Shown: positions 45,416 to 54,410, counted from the stretch's first letter. The stretch: 64,000 nucleotides of DNA from JAMLHH01 sp964653095 (GCA_964653095.1 CAZZEH010000006.1:1-64000); one strand, 5' to 3'. Notes: generated from the sequence alone by a model not told the origin. Numbers and translations: made by a program.

Positions 45416-46720
45416 TTAAAGTGTCCTATACGCAAAGTTACGAATTTTACCTTTGTATATATTTTTTAAATCCACAACTATTCCGTCTTTCACAAGAATA
45501 CCTGTAAAATAATTCTCATCAAATTTTTTATACTGATCATGTGCTACGGCTATGATTGCAGCATCATATCCTTCCGAAGCAGCAGGCGAAAGTTTAACCC
45601 CATATTCTCTTTCAACTTCTTCGGACGACGCATAAGGATCTACTATCTCTAACTGTACACTAAATCCAGAAAGCTCCTTATACAAATCAAATATTTTGGA
45701 GTTTCTGATATCGCTCACATTCTCTTTAAATGTGGCTCCCATTATCAGCACGCGGCAATCTTTTGGATTTTTCCCTTTTGATATCAGCTGCTGCACAAGA
45801 TTCTTTGCTATATAGGCAGCCATTCCATCGTTGATACCTCTTCCGGATAAAATTATTTGTGGAGTGTAACCAAATTCCATTGCTTTATAAGTCAAATAAT
45901 ATGGATCCACACCTATACAATGTCCGCCAACCAAGCCCGGCTTAAACTTTAAAAAGTTCCATTTTGTACCGGCTGCTTCCAATACATCATACGTATTAAT
46001 TCCCATCACATTAAAGATTTGCGACAGTTCATTCATCAAAGCAATATTTAAGTCTCTTTGAGTGTTCTCAATTACTTTGGCTGCTTCGGCTACTTTTATC
46101 GAAGAAGCCCTAAATACTCCCGGCTCAATAATCGAACTGTATATTTCAGCTATAAGTTCCAATGATTCGGGACTGCATCCTGAAACTACTTTTACAACTT
46201 TAGTCAGGGTACGTTCTGTATCGCCCGGATTAATTCTTTCCGGAGAATACCCCACCTTGAAATCTTCATAAGCCTTTAACCCGCTGCCCTTTTCTATAAC
46301 CGGTACACAATCCTCTTCTGTGCATCCCGGATATACCGTGGATTCAAACACCACATAATCCCCTTTGCTAATAACCTGACCTAAAGTCTCGCTTGCTTTT
46401 AATAAAGGAGTCAGATTTGGAACTTTGTTTTCGTTCACAGGCGTGGGTACTGCTACTATATAAAACCTGGCGTCTTTTAAATCTTCCAATTTGTGAGTAA
46501 AAAAAATATCCGTCCCCTCGAAAGCTTTTGAACTCAACTCTTTACTGGGGTCTATATTCCTCCGCATCAATTCTATTCTGGACGGATTGATATCAAAACC
46601 AATTACTGAAAACTTTTTGGCTAATTCTAAAGCAATAGGCAGTCCCACATATCCTAAGCCTATAACTGCAATTTTTTTTTCTTTTTGAAAATACTGCTGT
46701 AATATTGCTTTTGTACTCAA
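45416..46720 (-). CDS. UDP-hexose/N-acetylhexosamine 6-dehydrogenase (TviB/WbpA type)
   Basis: From 46720 the product has 434 residues. The Rossmann motif AVIGLGYVGLPIA lies near the N-terminus, NTQRDLNIALMNEL in the middle, and the catalytic Cys in GGHCIGVDPYYLTYKA. The closest family oxidises UDP-N-acetylhexosamines at C6 to uronic acids; UDP-glucose is also possible. The open frame reaches 46744, but a TATCTTTG box (46742-46749, minus) overlaps that first codon. There is no early ATG, so I prefer the TTG at 46720 (sequence L-STKAILQQYF) as start. Confidence in the start is moderate. It is the first gene of the polysaccharide operon. Confidence 0.85.
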   Translation of the reverse strand: MSTKAILQQYFQKEKKIAVIGLGYVGLPIALELAKKFSVIGFDINPSRIELMRRNIDPSKELSSKAFEGTDIFFTHKLEDLKDARFYIVAVPTPVNENKVPNLTPLLKASETLGQVISKGDYVVFESTVYPGCTEEDCVPVIEKGSGLKAYEDFKVGYSPERINPGDTERTLTKVVKVVSGCSPESLELIAEIYSSIIEPGVFRASSIKVAEAAKVIENTQRDLNIALMNELSQIFNVMGINTYDVLEAAGTKWNFLKFKPGLVGGHCIGVDPYYLTYKAMEFGYTPQIILSGRGINDGMAAYIAKNLVQQLISKGKNPKDCRVLIMGATFKENVSDIRNSKIFDLYKELSGFSVQLEIVDPYASSEEVEREYGVKLSPAASEGYDAAIIAVAHDQYKKFDENYFTGILVKDGIVVDLKNIYKGKIRNFAYRTL

Positions 46721-46741
46721 CTTATTCCGTTTTAAAAAGAA

Positions 46742-46749
46742 CAAAGATA
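46742..46749 (-). promoter_or_regulatory. Bacteroidota -7 box (TATCTTTG) for the polysaccharide operon
   Basis: The minus strand reads TATCTTTG, matching TAnnTTTG. It ends 21 nt before the proposed TTG start at 46720. No -33 partner at normal spacing was seen. Confidence 0.4.
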
Positions 46750-46837
46750 TAAATCACATAAGATTATTGAAAATAGTACAAAGTTATTTTCGGATGCATT
46801 TATTTATAACTGAAAACCAAAAAAAATAATTCCATTT

Positions 46838-48034
46838 ATGCTATACAGGCGCTTCATACTTTTGTTTCAGTTTGTCTTCAGAATATCCATTTTTTTTTCA
46901 AAAAAAGCGAAACAAAGGGTTGACGGTCTGAAACAATTAATCATTCCTCCAAAAACAAAAAAGAGAGTCTGGTTTCACTGTGCATCCGCGGGAGAGTACG
47001 AACAGTGCATTCCATTGATAAAGAAAATAAAAAATAATTTTGACACCGAAGTATGTATCAGCTTTTTTTCAGCCTCTGGAGTCGAATATTTTCATCTTAA
47101 GCCGGAAGCGGACTTTTGCTTTTATCTGCCTTTTGATACTAAAAAGGCGATGGAAAAACTATTACAGACCTTAGAACCCGATTATGTCTTTTGGGTGAAA
47201 TATGATTTTTGGGAAAACATTATTCAACTGCTGGAACAAAGAAATATCCCTTGCGACCTGATATATGCTGATTTAAAACATATAGAAAGTAAAGTCTTTT
47301 TTATAAAAAACAGAATTCTAACTCTCTTACCAAAGTTCCATAATGTGTACTCTGTGACTAAACCTGATTCAGATAACATTTCATACCGAATAATTGAAGA
47401 CGGGAAGTGGTTGCAGGCCGTACTCAATACTTCAAAGAAATTCAAAGATGATATTATCGAAGATTTCATTCAAAATGATACTGCTATCATTATAGGCAGT
47501 GCACACTTAAAGGATATAAAACAATTGTCTTCTTATCTCCGGAGAAACAACAGCAACCTGTACAAATGGATTGTTGTGCCACATGATACAGACGAACTGA
47601 CTTTAAGAAAAGCCCGGCAAATTCTGACCGATTCTGTTCTGTATTCTTCTTTTTCAGACAACGACGGAAATATATTAATTATAGACAGAAAAGGCATTTT
47701 GAAATATGCATACAGATACGCTGAATTGGCATGGATTGGAGGCGGCTTTGGCAAAAGCATTCACAACGTTTTGGAAGCTGCTGCATATAGTATCCCTGTA
47801 ATCTGCGGTCCCAACACAAAAGGAATTCCCGAAAGCGACATCCTCGTATCGCATCAATTACTTTATACTTTTAAATCCTCTGAAGAACTGAAACTTCTAA
47901 TTGCTCGATTCGGAAATGGTTTTGATGACGAAAACAGGAATAAAACGATTCGTTTATTTGCTCAGAAATCATCCGGATCAGATTTCAAACCTATTTTAGC
48001 AGATATCAATGAGCAGTTATTTTCCAGTAACTAA
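46838..48034 (+). CDS. waaA: 3-deoxy-D-manno-octulosonic acid (Kdo) transferase
   Basis: The 398-residue GT30 glycosyltransferase adds Kdo to lipid A precursors at the inner membrane. An N-terminal hydrophobic segment (about 6-20) is the membrane anchor. The motif HCASAGEYEQCIPLI holds the family's catalytic Glu at about residue 54. The C-terminal domain has AYRYAELAWIGGGFGKSIHN, then LEAAAYSIPVICGPN, the CMP-Kdo binding region. Length is normal. It is transcribed divergently from the polysaccharide operon, and its tail overlaps the convergent hypothetical gene by 18 bp. Confidence 0.92.
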   Translation: MLYRRFILLFQFVFRISIFFSKKAKQRVDGLKQLIIPPKTKKRVWFHCASAGEYEQCIPLIKKIKNNFDTEVCISFFSASGVEYFHLKPEADFCFYLPFDTKKAMEKLLQTLEPDYVFWVKYDFWENIIQLLEQRNIPCDLIYADLKHIESKVFFIKNRILTLLPKFHNVYSVTKPDSDNISYRIIEDGKWLQAVLNTSKKFKDDIIEDFIQNDTAIIIGSAHLKDIKQLSSYLRRNNSNLYKWIVVPHDTDELTLRKARQILTDSVLYSSFSDNDGNILIIDRKGILKYAYRYAELAWIGGGFGKSIHNVLEAAAYSIPVICGPNTKGIPESDILVSHQLLYTFKSSEELKLLIARFGNGFDDENRNKTIRLFAQKSSGSDFKPILADINEQLFSSN

Positions 48035-48841
48035 TGCTCTGAATTTTTCCACTATTCCTTCTTTCTCCTGCCAATTGTTTTTGTTTCCATACTTTTGTTC
48101 TATCCGGCTCCATCCTCCAACTTCGCCTTTGTCCAAAAGTTGTATAGCTGTCGAATATTCTAAAGGATTGTTTTCAAAAAGCTCTCTGATAAATTCAAAT
48201 TTATCATTCAGAGAAATTTTCTCTGCGATATTCCTTTTTATTTTGCTGTTTAAATCTTCGTTAGACCTGTTCAAATTTCTGAGCTTGTCATTTAATGAAG
48301 GATTCTTCTCTTCTTCCGGGAAAAGCACTGATTGTGTGGAGGTAACATCCTGACCATCAAGCATCTGCTCCAAGAAAGTAGAAATTGATTTTTTATTTGT
48401 TTTCTCTGCAGACTGTCCAATATTAACATTTGGATTTGATACCGCTTCTTCTGCAAGTTTTTCTTCATTCACATCTAATTCTGCAGAACGAGCAATTTGG
48501 TTTTCTATTTTGGTCTGAATATCAGATGCCTGTTCATACTTTTTTTCCTCATTTTCTGCTTCTGTTTTATTTGAGTCTTTGCCAATAGTATGAATCGTTG
48601 ACAAAGGTATTGGTTCATCTTCTTTTTGGTTTCCCAAAGTCGCAGCAGGCTCAGTTTTTTTAACCATTCCCGGAGATTCTTTCATAAGTTCTTTATATTT
48701 TTGAGAAATGACGCTCAGGTATTTCTCAATTAATGCGTATTCCTCAGTAGAAATTTCTCCCACCTGTTCAATATGGAAATGGAGATTTCTGATAATTTGC
48801 CAATACTGCTCTATTTTTTCTAAATCATTCTTTATATCCAT
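48017..48841 (-). CDS. Hypothetical cytoplasmic protein, Bacteroidota-type
   Basis: I do not recognise a named family for this 274-residue acidic protein. It has an N-terminal helical region (about 1-55), a long low-complexity linker rich in Glu, Lys, Ser and Asn (about 60-175), and a conserved-looking C-terminal helical part with ISLNDKFEFIRELFENNPLE and a following AIQLLDKGEVGGW. That C-terminal pattern recurs in uncharacterised Bacteroidota proteins as I recall them. It has no signal peptide or membrane helix. It is divergent from tdk (31 bp apart) and convergent with waaA. Confidence 0.7.
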   Translation of the reverse strand: MDIKNDLEKIEQYWQIIRNLHFHIEQVGEISTEEYALIEKYLSVISQKYKELMKESPGMVKKTEPAATLGNQKEDEPIPLSTIHTIGKDSNKTEAENEEKKYEQASDIQTKIENQIARSAELDVNEEKLAEEAVSNPNVNIGQSAEKTNKKSISTFLEQMLDGQDVTSTQSVLFPEEEKNPSLNDKLRNLNRSNEDLNSKIKRNIAEKISLNDKFEFIRELFENNPLEYSTAIQLLDKGEVGGWSRIEQKYGNKNNWQEKEGIVEKFRALVTGK

Positions 48842-48872
48842 AGCATAAATATATTATGTAAATTTAGGTAAA

Positions 48873-49484
48873 ATGTTCATAGAACCAAGAAGATACAATA
48901 TTCATACCGGATGGATTGAAGTCATCTGCGGCTCCATGTTTTCGGGAAAGACCGAGGAATTGCTCCGAAGATTAAAAAGAGCAAAGTTTGCCAATCTGCG
49001 GGTAGAAATTTTTAAGCCAAAAGTGGATACCCGATACAGTGAATCTTTAATCATTTCTCATGATGAAAACTATATTCAGTCCAATCCCGTCAGTGTCGCC
49101 GAGAATATTTTAATGTATGCCAACGAGGTGGATGTGATTGGTATCGACGAGGCTCAGTTTTTTGACAATCAGCTCCCGGATGTCTGCAACAAACTTGCCT
49201 CCAGAGGTATTCGTGTAATTGTAGCAGGACTGGATATGGATTTTCAGGGAAAACCTTTTGGCCCGATGCCGGCATTAATGGCACATGCAGAGTTTGTAAC
49301 TAAGGTCAACGCTATCTGTGTCAGATGCGGTAATCCGGCAGCTTTTTCTTTCAGACTAACAGAAAGTGACAAAACTGTTTTATTGGGTGAGAAACAAGAG
49401 TATGAACCCCGATGCAGAGCCTGTTTTAATGAGGGAATGCTCAAAAAAGAACTTCACAGTTCCGATCACACTAACTCAGAATAA
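48873..49484 (+). CDS. tdk: Thymidine kinase
   Basis: The 203-residue type II thymidine kinase phosphorylates thymidine to dTMP. Walker A is CGSMFSGKT at about 19-27, and GIDEAQFFD at about 89-97 holds the catalytic Glu. The lasso region is followed by a zinc-binding CVRCG and CRAC pair (about 149-152 and 184-187). It complements the de novo route of thyA and folA encoded 3 kb away. It ends 16 bp before the convergent floA gene. Confidence 0.95.
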   Translation: MFIEPRRYNIHTGWIEVICGSMFSGKTEELLRRLKRAKFANLRVEIFKPKVDTRYSESLIISHDENYIQSNPVSVAENILMYANEVDVIGIDEAQFFDNQLPDVCNKLASRGIRVIVAGLDMDFQGKPFGPMPALMAHAEFVTKVNAICVRCGNPAAFSFRLTESDKTVLLGEKQEYEPRCRACFNEGMLKKELHSSDHTNSE

Positions 49485-49500
49485 TTTTTTTGCTTTCACA

Positions 49501-50478
49501 CTATTTCTTAGGTTCTCCATCTTTTGCAATAGAATCCCTCATACCGGTATCTGACTTAATGTTTTCCATTCTGTAATAATCCATTATTCCCAGATTTCCG
49601 CTTCTGAATGCTTCCGCCATTGCCAGAGGAACCTGTGCTTCTGCTTCTATCACTTTGGCTCGTGCTTCCTGTGCTTTGGCCTTTTGCTCCTGTTCCAAAG
49701 CCACCGCCATAGCTCTTCTTTCTTCTGCCTTGGCCTGTGCTATATTTTTGTCGGCATTCGCCTGATCTATTTGAAGCTGTGCTCCAATATTTTTACCAAT
49801 ATCAATATCCGCTATATCAATTGACAGAATTTCAAAGGCTGTACCGCTGTCTAAGCCTTTACCCAATACCAAACGGGAAATCGAATCCGGATTTTCAAGT
49901 ACAGATTTATGTGAATTGGCTGAACCAATTGAGGTTACAATACCTTCACCGACTCTCGCCAAAACTGTTTCTTCTCCGGCACCACCGACTAACTGCCGGA
50001 TATTGGCACGTACCGTTACACGAGCCTTGGCAATCAGCTGAATCCCGTCCTTGGCCACAGCTGTTACCGGCGGAGATTCTATCACCTTAGGATTTACGGA
50101 CATCTGAACAGCTTCAAATACATCCCTTCCTGCCAAGTCTATTGCAGTAGCTTCTTTAAACGATAACGGAATATTAGCTTTATCCGCAGAAATCAAAGCA
50201 CTCACGACCGAATTAATCCGACCTCCCGCCAAATAATGTGCCTCAAGCTCATCTTTAGAAATTCTTAATCCGGCCTTATGAGCCATAACCATTGCATTCA
50301 CCACCACACTTGGAGGTACATGACGCAACTGCATTACAAACAAATCGATTAATCCTATCCTTACACTGGCCAAAACTGCACTAATCCACAAACTGATATA
50401 GCGCATAAAGGCAAAAACAAAAACGATTACAAATAGCAGTAATACTATTCCTACAATCAAAAAAATGGTGTTATTCAT
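49501..50478 (-). CDS. floA: Flotillin-like protein FloA (UPF0365)
   Basis: The 325-residue protein has an N-terminal membrane hairpin (about 3-40) and a SPFH-type domain. An Ala-, Glu- and Gln-rich coiled region at about 235-300 (AEERRAMAVALEQEQKAKAQ) drives oligomerisation. FloA organises membrane microdomains. Its gene is 4 bp after the NfeD-like gene, the usual partner in bacteria, so the two form an operon. Confidence 0.9.
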   Translation of the reverse strand: MNNTIFLIVGIVLLLFVIVFVFAFMRYISLWISAVLASVRIGLIDLFVMQLRHVPPSVVVNAMVMAHKAGLRISKDELEAHYLAGGRINSVVSALISADKANIPLSFKEATAIDLAGRDVFEAVQMSVNPKVIESPPVTAVAKDGIQLIAKARVTVRANIRQLVGGAGEETVLARVGEGIVTSIGSANSHKSVLENPDSISRLVLGKGLDSGTAFEILSIDIADIDIGKNIGAQLQIDQANADKNIAQAKAEERRAMAVALEQEQKAKAQEARAKVIEAEAQVPLAMAEAFRSGNLGIMDYYRMENIKSDTGMRDSIAKDGEPKK

Positions 50479-50482
50479 AATT

Positions 50483-50950
50483 TTATATTTTTTCTTTTAC
50501 GTAAATTTTATTGTCCTCTATTTTTAAAACTTCTACCTGAACACCCGAAGATAAAAAACCGCCTCCAAATGTCCACACGCTGACAACTTTATTGTCGAAT
50601 AAGCCTTTGCCCTCCGGTCTTAAATCTGTCAGTGTTTTGCCAATTTCTCCCGGCTGTACTCCTTTATGATCCGGCATATTTACTCTGCCGTCTATTTCTT
50701 CTTTGACTGCCAGTCCTGAACGGTCTATATTTTTGAAAATAAGCCATGCCAAAATACTGTCCGTGATAATAGCCGTAATAAGTATCGTCCACCCCCAGTT
50801 AGCACCAAGAATCACAAAAGCTCTGTAAACTCCCCAAGCAAATAGCCCCACTCCGATTAGCCCGGCAATCAAACTTGGAAGCAAAAAAACTTCAAGCAAA
50901 ACCATGATAGTTCCGGCCATTAACAGTAAAACAATGATTAAAATATCCAC
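50483..50950 (-). CDS. NfeD-like membrane protein
   Basis: The 155-residue product is a short NfeD: two to three hydrophobic segments in the first 75 residues, then a small OB-fold domain at about 90-155 (GEIGKTLTDLRPEGKGLFDN, VSVWTFGGGFLSSGVQVEVL). It lacks the protease domain of long NfeD proteins. It probably partners FloA, encoded immediately downstream. The start is a GTG at 50950. Confidence 0.85.
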   Translation of the reverse strand: MDILIIVLLLMAGTIMVLLEVFLLPSLIAGLIGVGLFAWGVYRAFVILGANWGWTILITAIITDSILAWLIFKNIDRSGLAVKEEIDGRVNMPDHKGVQPGEIGKTLTDLRPEGKGLFDNKVVSVWTFGGGFLSSGVQVEVLKIEDNKIYVKEKI

Positions 50951-50967
50951 TTACGAGAGACTGTTTA

Positions 50968-50975
50968 TACTTTTG
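50968..50975 (+). promoter_or_regulatory. Bacteroidota -7 box (TACTTTTG) for rlmH
   Basis: TACTTTTG matches TAnnTTTG and lies 41 nt before the rlmH ATG at 51017. It may drive rlmH, the rhomboid gene and possibly thyA-folA. Confidence 0.4.
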
Positions 50976-51016
50976 TGGGTTAAAATAGTGAAAAAGGTTG
51001 CAATTTTGATGCTTAA

Positions 51017-51481
51017 ATGAAGATAGAATTATGGCTGCCGGGAAAAACTTCTTTCAAATATCTCGAAGAGGGAATTAGAGATTATACTTCACGTCTCAAA
51101 AAAATGACTGATTTTGAGTTAATTGTTTTTCCCGATATCAAAACCAAAGATATTCATACCCTTCAGAAAAAAGAGGCTAAACAGATACTTGATCGACTAA
51201 AACCGGACAATCAGCTTATTCTGTTAGACGAAAAAGGGAAAGAATTCTCTTCTCTGCAATTTGCTGCCGACATAGAAAAAAGACAGATGCTGCAACAAAA
51301 GAAGATTATATTTTTAATTGGTGGAGCATACGGTTTTGATGAAACTGTTTATCAGAGGGCTGACTTCATTCTTTCCGTTTCAAAAATGACTTTACCTCAT
51401 CAACTTGTCCGTCTCGTGTTTTTGGAACAACTCTACAGAGCATTTACTATAATCAAAGGTTTACCTTATCATCACGAATAA
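51017..51481 (+). CDS. rlmH: 23S rRNA (pseudouridine1915-N3)-methyltransferase
   Basis: The 154-residue SPOUT-family enzyme methylates pseudouridine 1915 of 23S rRNA. The family segments are ILLDEKGKEFSS, FLIGGAYGFDE (the SAM-binding knot) and LPHQLVRLVFLEQLYRAFTI with the C-terminal YHHE. Length is normal. The rhomboid gene follows after 5 bp. Confidence 0.95.
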   Translation: MKIELWLPGKTSFKYLEEGIRDYTSRLKKMTDFELIVFPDIKTKDIHTLQKKEAKQILDRLKPDNQLILLDEKGKEFSSLQFAADIEKRQMLQQKKIIFLIGGAYGFDETVYQRADFILSVSKMTLPHQLVRLVFLEQLYRAFTIIKGLPYHHE

Positions 51482-51486
51482 AAATT

Positions 51487-52092
51487 ATGATTACTCTTAT
51501 TCTTATTGCAATTACCGCCATCGTGTCTATTCAGGCGTTCAGCAATCGTGAATTGTACAGCAAATTTATTTTTGCTCCCCATTATATGACTCGGCACAAA
51601 GAATGGTACCGTTTTTTTTCATACGGGCTTTTGCATGCCGACTGGACGCATCTTGTTTTTAATCTAATTGCCTTTTATTCCTTTGGGCAGATTGTGGAAG
51701 ACTTCTTCGTTTCTTTATCTCCTGAATTTGGAAAAGTTTTGTATCTGGCTCTGTATGTCACCGCTTTACCTGTAAGTTCCATGATGGATTATATCAGACA
51801 TAAAAACAACAGTCGTTATTTGGCTGTAGGAGCTTCAGGTGCGGTATCTGCTGTAATTTTTGCAAGCATTTTGATTTACCCGAAAGGCGGCATCTATATT
51901 TTTCCGATTCCTTTTGCCGTACCAGCTTATATTTTTGGACCTTTATTCTTAGCATTTAGTGCGTACATGTCCAAAAACTCAAATAGCAATATAGGTCATG
52001 CGGCTCACTTTTACGGGGCAGTGTATGGCTTAATTTTCACGATTGCAGTACAACCTAAAATCCTGCCTTATTTTATACATCAAGTTTTTTAA
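51487..52092 (+). CDS. Rhomboid-family intramembrane serine protease
   Basis: The 201-residue membrane protein has about six hydrophobic helices. The catalytic serine is Ser117 in GASGAVSAV; the His is probably His174 in GHAAHFYGAVYG. HADWTHLVFNLIAFYSFG at about 50-67 is the family's conserved first loop and helix. Rhomboids cut transmembrane substrates; the substrate here is unknown. It is the second gene after rlmH, and thyA follows after 30 bp. Confidence 0.9.
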   Translation: MITLILIAITAIVSIQAFSNRELYSKFIFAPHYMTRHKEWYRFFSYGLLHADWTHLVFNLIAFYSFGQIVEDFFVSLSPEFGKVLYLALYVTALPVSSMMDYIRHKNNSRYLAVGASGAVSAVIFASILIYPKGGIYIFPIPFAVPAYIFGPLFLAFSAYMSKNSNSNIGHAAHFYGAVYGLIFTIAVQPKILPYFIHQVF

Positions 52093-52122
52093 ATCATCAC
52101 ATAAATTTTCGATATTGGCACC

Positions 52123-53025
52123 ATGAAGCAATATCAAGATTTGCTCAGGCATATTTTAGATTACGGTGAAAAAAGAGAGGACCGCACCGGAACAGGAACC
52201 ACAGGGGTGTTTGGCTATCAAATGCGGTTTGACCTGAATGAAGGTTTTCCTTTGGTCACTACAAAAAAAGTTCACCTGAAATCAATCATTCACGAACTGC
52301 TTTGGTTCCTTCAGGGAGAAATCAATATTAAATATTTGTGTGAAAACGGAGTCCGGATATGGGATGACTGGCCTTTCGACAAATATCAAAAGAGCAATGA
52401 GTATCAGGGTGAAAGCATCAGAGAGTTTGCTAAAAAAATAGCTGAGAATGAATCTTTTGCGAAGCAATGGGGCAATCTCGGTCCGGTTTACGGTTCGCAA
52501 TGGAGATCATGGCCGGATGGTCATGGCGGACATATAGATCAGATAAAAAAACTGATTAATCAGATAAAAAATAATCCTTACTCAAGAAGATTAATTGTGA
52601 GTGCCTGGAATGTGGCAGATATTGAGCAGATGACTTTACCTCCATGTCATACCATTTTTCAGTTTTATGTGGGTCAGCCAAGAACTTCCGGCGGAAAAAA
52701 CACGTTATCCTGTCAACTCTACCAGCGTAGCGCCGATACTTTTCTCGGCGTACCTTTTAACATTGCTTCATACGCTTTATTTACCATGATGATAGCACAG
52801 GTTTGTGATTTGGACTTGGGAGATTTTGTCCACACTTTTGGAGATGCACATATCTACTCCAACCATATGGAGCAGGTCAATCTCCAGTTGTCCAGACAAC
52901 CTCTGCCTTTACCGACCATGCGTATCAATCCTGACGTGAAAGATATTTTCTCTTTCAGTTATGAAGATTTTGAACTAATAAATTATCAGAGTCATCCGGC
53001 CATAAGAGGGAAAGTGGCTGTATAA
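52123..53025 (+). CDS. thyA: Thymidylate synthase
   Basis: The 300-residue enzyme makes dTMP from dUMP using methylene-tetrahydrofolate. The catalytic Cys is Cys175 in LPPCHTIFQFYV. Arg residues for dUMP phosphate lie in DRTGTGTTG (about 20-28) and NNPYSRRLIVSAW (about 150-162). It is about 36 residues longer than E. coli ThyA. The insert lies at about 88-115 (the YQKSNEYQGESIREFAKKIA region), as in the longer ThyA forms. folA follows after 9 bp. Confidence 0.95.
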   Translation: MKQYQDLLRHILDYGEKREDRTGTGTTGVFGYQMRFDLNEGFPLVTTKKVHLKSIIHELLWFLQGEINIKYLCENGVRIWDDWPFDKYQKSNEYQGESIREFAKKIAENESFAKQWGNLGPVYGSQWRSWPDGHGGHIDQIKKLINQIKNNPYSRRLIVSAWNVADIEQMTLPPCHTIFQFYVGQPRTSGGKNTLSCQLYQRSADTFLGVPFNIASYALFTMMIAQVCDLDLGDFVHTFGDAHIYSNHMEQVNLQLSRQPLPLPTMRINPDVKDIFSFSYEDFELINYQSHPAIRGKVAV

Positions 53026-53034
53026 ATTTTATAT

Positions 53035-53526
53035 ATGATTATATCACAGATTGTAGCAGTTTCAGAAAATAATGTAATAGGGAAAGACGGGAAACTCCCT
53101 TGGAAATTGTCTTCTGACTTAAAAAGGTTTAAACATTTTACTACGGGTAAAGCCATTATCATGGGGAGAAAAACCTTTGAATCTATCGGACATATTTTAC
53201 CTGAGCGGATCAATATAATTTTGAGTAAGCAGGAAAACTATAAGCCTGATAAGACCATTGTTTTTAGTAATATCTCCGATGCTCTGAATTTTGCCGGCGA
53301 CAATGATTTGGAAGAAGTTTTCATCATTGGAGGAGCGCACATTTATGATCAGACTTTAGATATTACCGACAGAATTTATTTTACTCGTGTACACACGGAT
53401 ATTGAAAATGGGGATGCATTCTACCCTGAAATTAATTTCGAAGAATGGGATATCACCGATAAAGAGTTTATAGAGAAAGACGATAAAAATCAATTTGATT
53501 CGACATTTTTTTTATTAGAACAATGA
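53035..53526 (+). CDS. folA: Dihydrofolate reductase
   Basis: The 163-residue enzyme regenerates tetrahydrofolate from the dihydrofolate made by ThyA. Typical segments are IVAVSENNVIGKDGKLPW, the SSDLKRFK helix with the active-site Asp, IIMGRKTFESIG, and VFIIGGAHIYDQ for NADPH binding. It has normal length and is in an operon with thyA. Confidence 0.95.
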   Translation: MIISQIVAVSENNVIGKDGKLPWKLSSDLKRFKHFTTGKAIIMGRKTFESIGHILPERINIILSKQENYKPDKTIVFSNISDALNFAGDNDLEEVFIIGGAHIYDQTLDITDRIYFTRVHTDIENGDAFYPEINFEEWDITDKEFIEKDDKNQFDSTFFLLEQ

Positions 53527-53596
53527 TTTTAATCCCCTGCTTACATAAAGTCTAATAATTTATTTCACAAACTTGCTTTAGCTCATTATTTAGACT

Positions 53597-53731
53597 TCAT
53601 GCAACAGAGCTGATAGGCGTCCATCCTGTTTCTTCGGTATATTCTCCAACAGTGATAATCAGCGTTCTTTTCTCGGCAAAAGAATCTGGATTAAGAATCA
53701 GAACGGCAAACAGAAGAATAACTATTCTCAT
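53597..53731 (-). pseudogene. Truncated caspase-family gene start (44 codons)
   Basis: On the minus strand an ATG at 53731 opens a frame of 44 residues ending at a TGA (53599-53597). It encodes a signal peptide (MRIVILLFAVLILNPDSFAE) followed by KRTLIITVGEYTEETGWTPI and SS. The second part resembles the first beta-strand and loop of secreted caspase-fold (peptidase C14) proteins of Bacteroidota, typically written RALIIxIGxYxxETGWxxIS. The frame then stops, and no continuation in another frame was seen in the 70 bp before folA. It is probably a decayed remnant. A real short secreted peptide is the less likely alternative. Confidence 0.45.
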
Positions 53732-53808
53732 TAAAAATTGATTTTTACTTTGTCATGACGGAATAATTTCCCCAACTCCTTACTTTGTAGCCCAGAAAAT
53801 AAAAAGGT

Positions 53809-54267
53809 ATGTCTGTCAAACTGTTGCTGCTGTATCACTCCCAAAAGGGACACAGCTTAAAATTAGCCGAAGCTTGTAAGAAAGGGGCTGAATTGGAAGA
53901 AGGCGTAGAAGTTCGGTTTAAAAAAGCGTTTGATACTGTTTTGGAAGATGTCCTCTGGGCGGACGGCTTGGTCATTGTTACTCCTGAATATTTTGGCAAT
54001 ATGAGTGGAGCAGTTAAAGATTTTTTTGACAGGACATACTATCCTGCCCGCGGAAAAGATGTAAACAAACCATACATAATACTCATCTCCTGTGAAACTG
54101 ACGGCACCGGTGCCGAAAGGAATATCGAAGGGCTTGCCGGAAGCTACACACTTAAAAAAGCATTGGATACCTTAATTATTAAGGAAGATAAATTGGACGA
54201 ATCTATTCCAATGGTGATAGAGCAGGGACAAACATTTGCGGCAGGACTGGAAATGGGTATTTTTTAG
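53809..54267 (+). CDS. Flavodoxin-like NAD(P)H-dependent oxidoreductase
   Basis: The 152-residue product has the flavodoxin fold. The FMN-phosphate loop is HSQKGHSLKLAEAC at about 10-23, the second loop is TPEYFGNMSGAVKDFFDRT at about 63-81, and a Cys-containing strand follows. It resembles NADPH-dependent FMN reductase or flavodoxin family proteins. The redox partner is unknown. It stands alone with about 280 bp of upstream sequence, including the caspase remnant. Confidence 0.8.
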   Translation: MSVKLLLLYHSQKGHSLKLAEACKKGAELEEGVEVRFKKAFDTVLEDVLWADGLVIVTPEYFGNMSGAVKDFFDRTYYPARGKDVNKPYIILISCETDGTGAERNIEGLAGSYTLKKALDTLIIKEDKLDESIPMVIEQGQTFAAGLEMGIF

Positions 54268-54276
54268 CCTTTAAAT

Positions 54277-54410
54277 CAATGCCGTTTAGCTGATAATAGA
54301 TTTTTTTAGACTCGCTGTGACGGATAACTATAAATCCATTTTGTTGAATAAATGTCATGCTGCGGTCAGTGAATCTTCGGCGTGAACTCAGTCGAACATT
54401 TATCGAACTG
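54277..54410. repeat. Dispersed repeat family B, degenerate copy 2
   Basis: The left end, tcaatgccgtttagctgata, matches the family B terminus. The core aatgtcatgctgcggtcagt lies inverted relative to the other copies and continues to agtcgaac and ttatcgaactg. The right terminal inverted repeat is not recognisable, so this copy is rearranged or decayed. It lies 10 bp after the flavodoxin stop codon. Confidence 0.55.
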
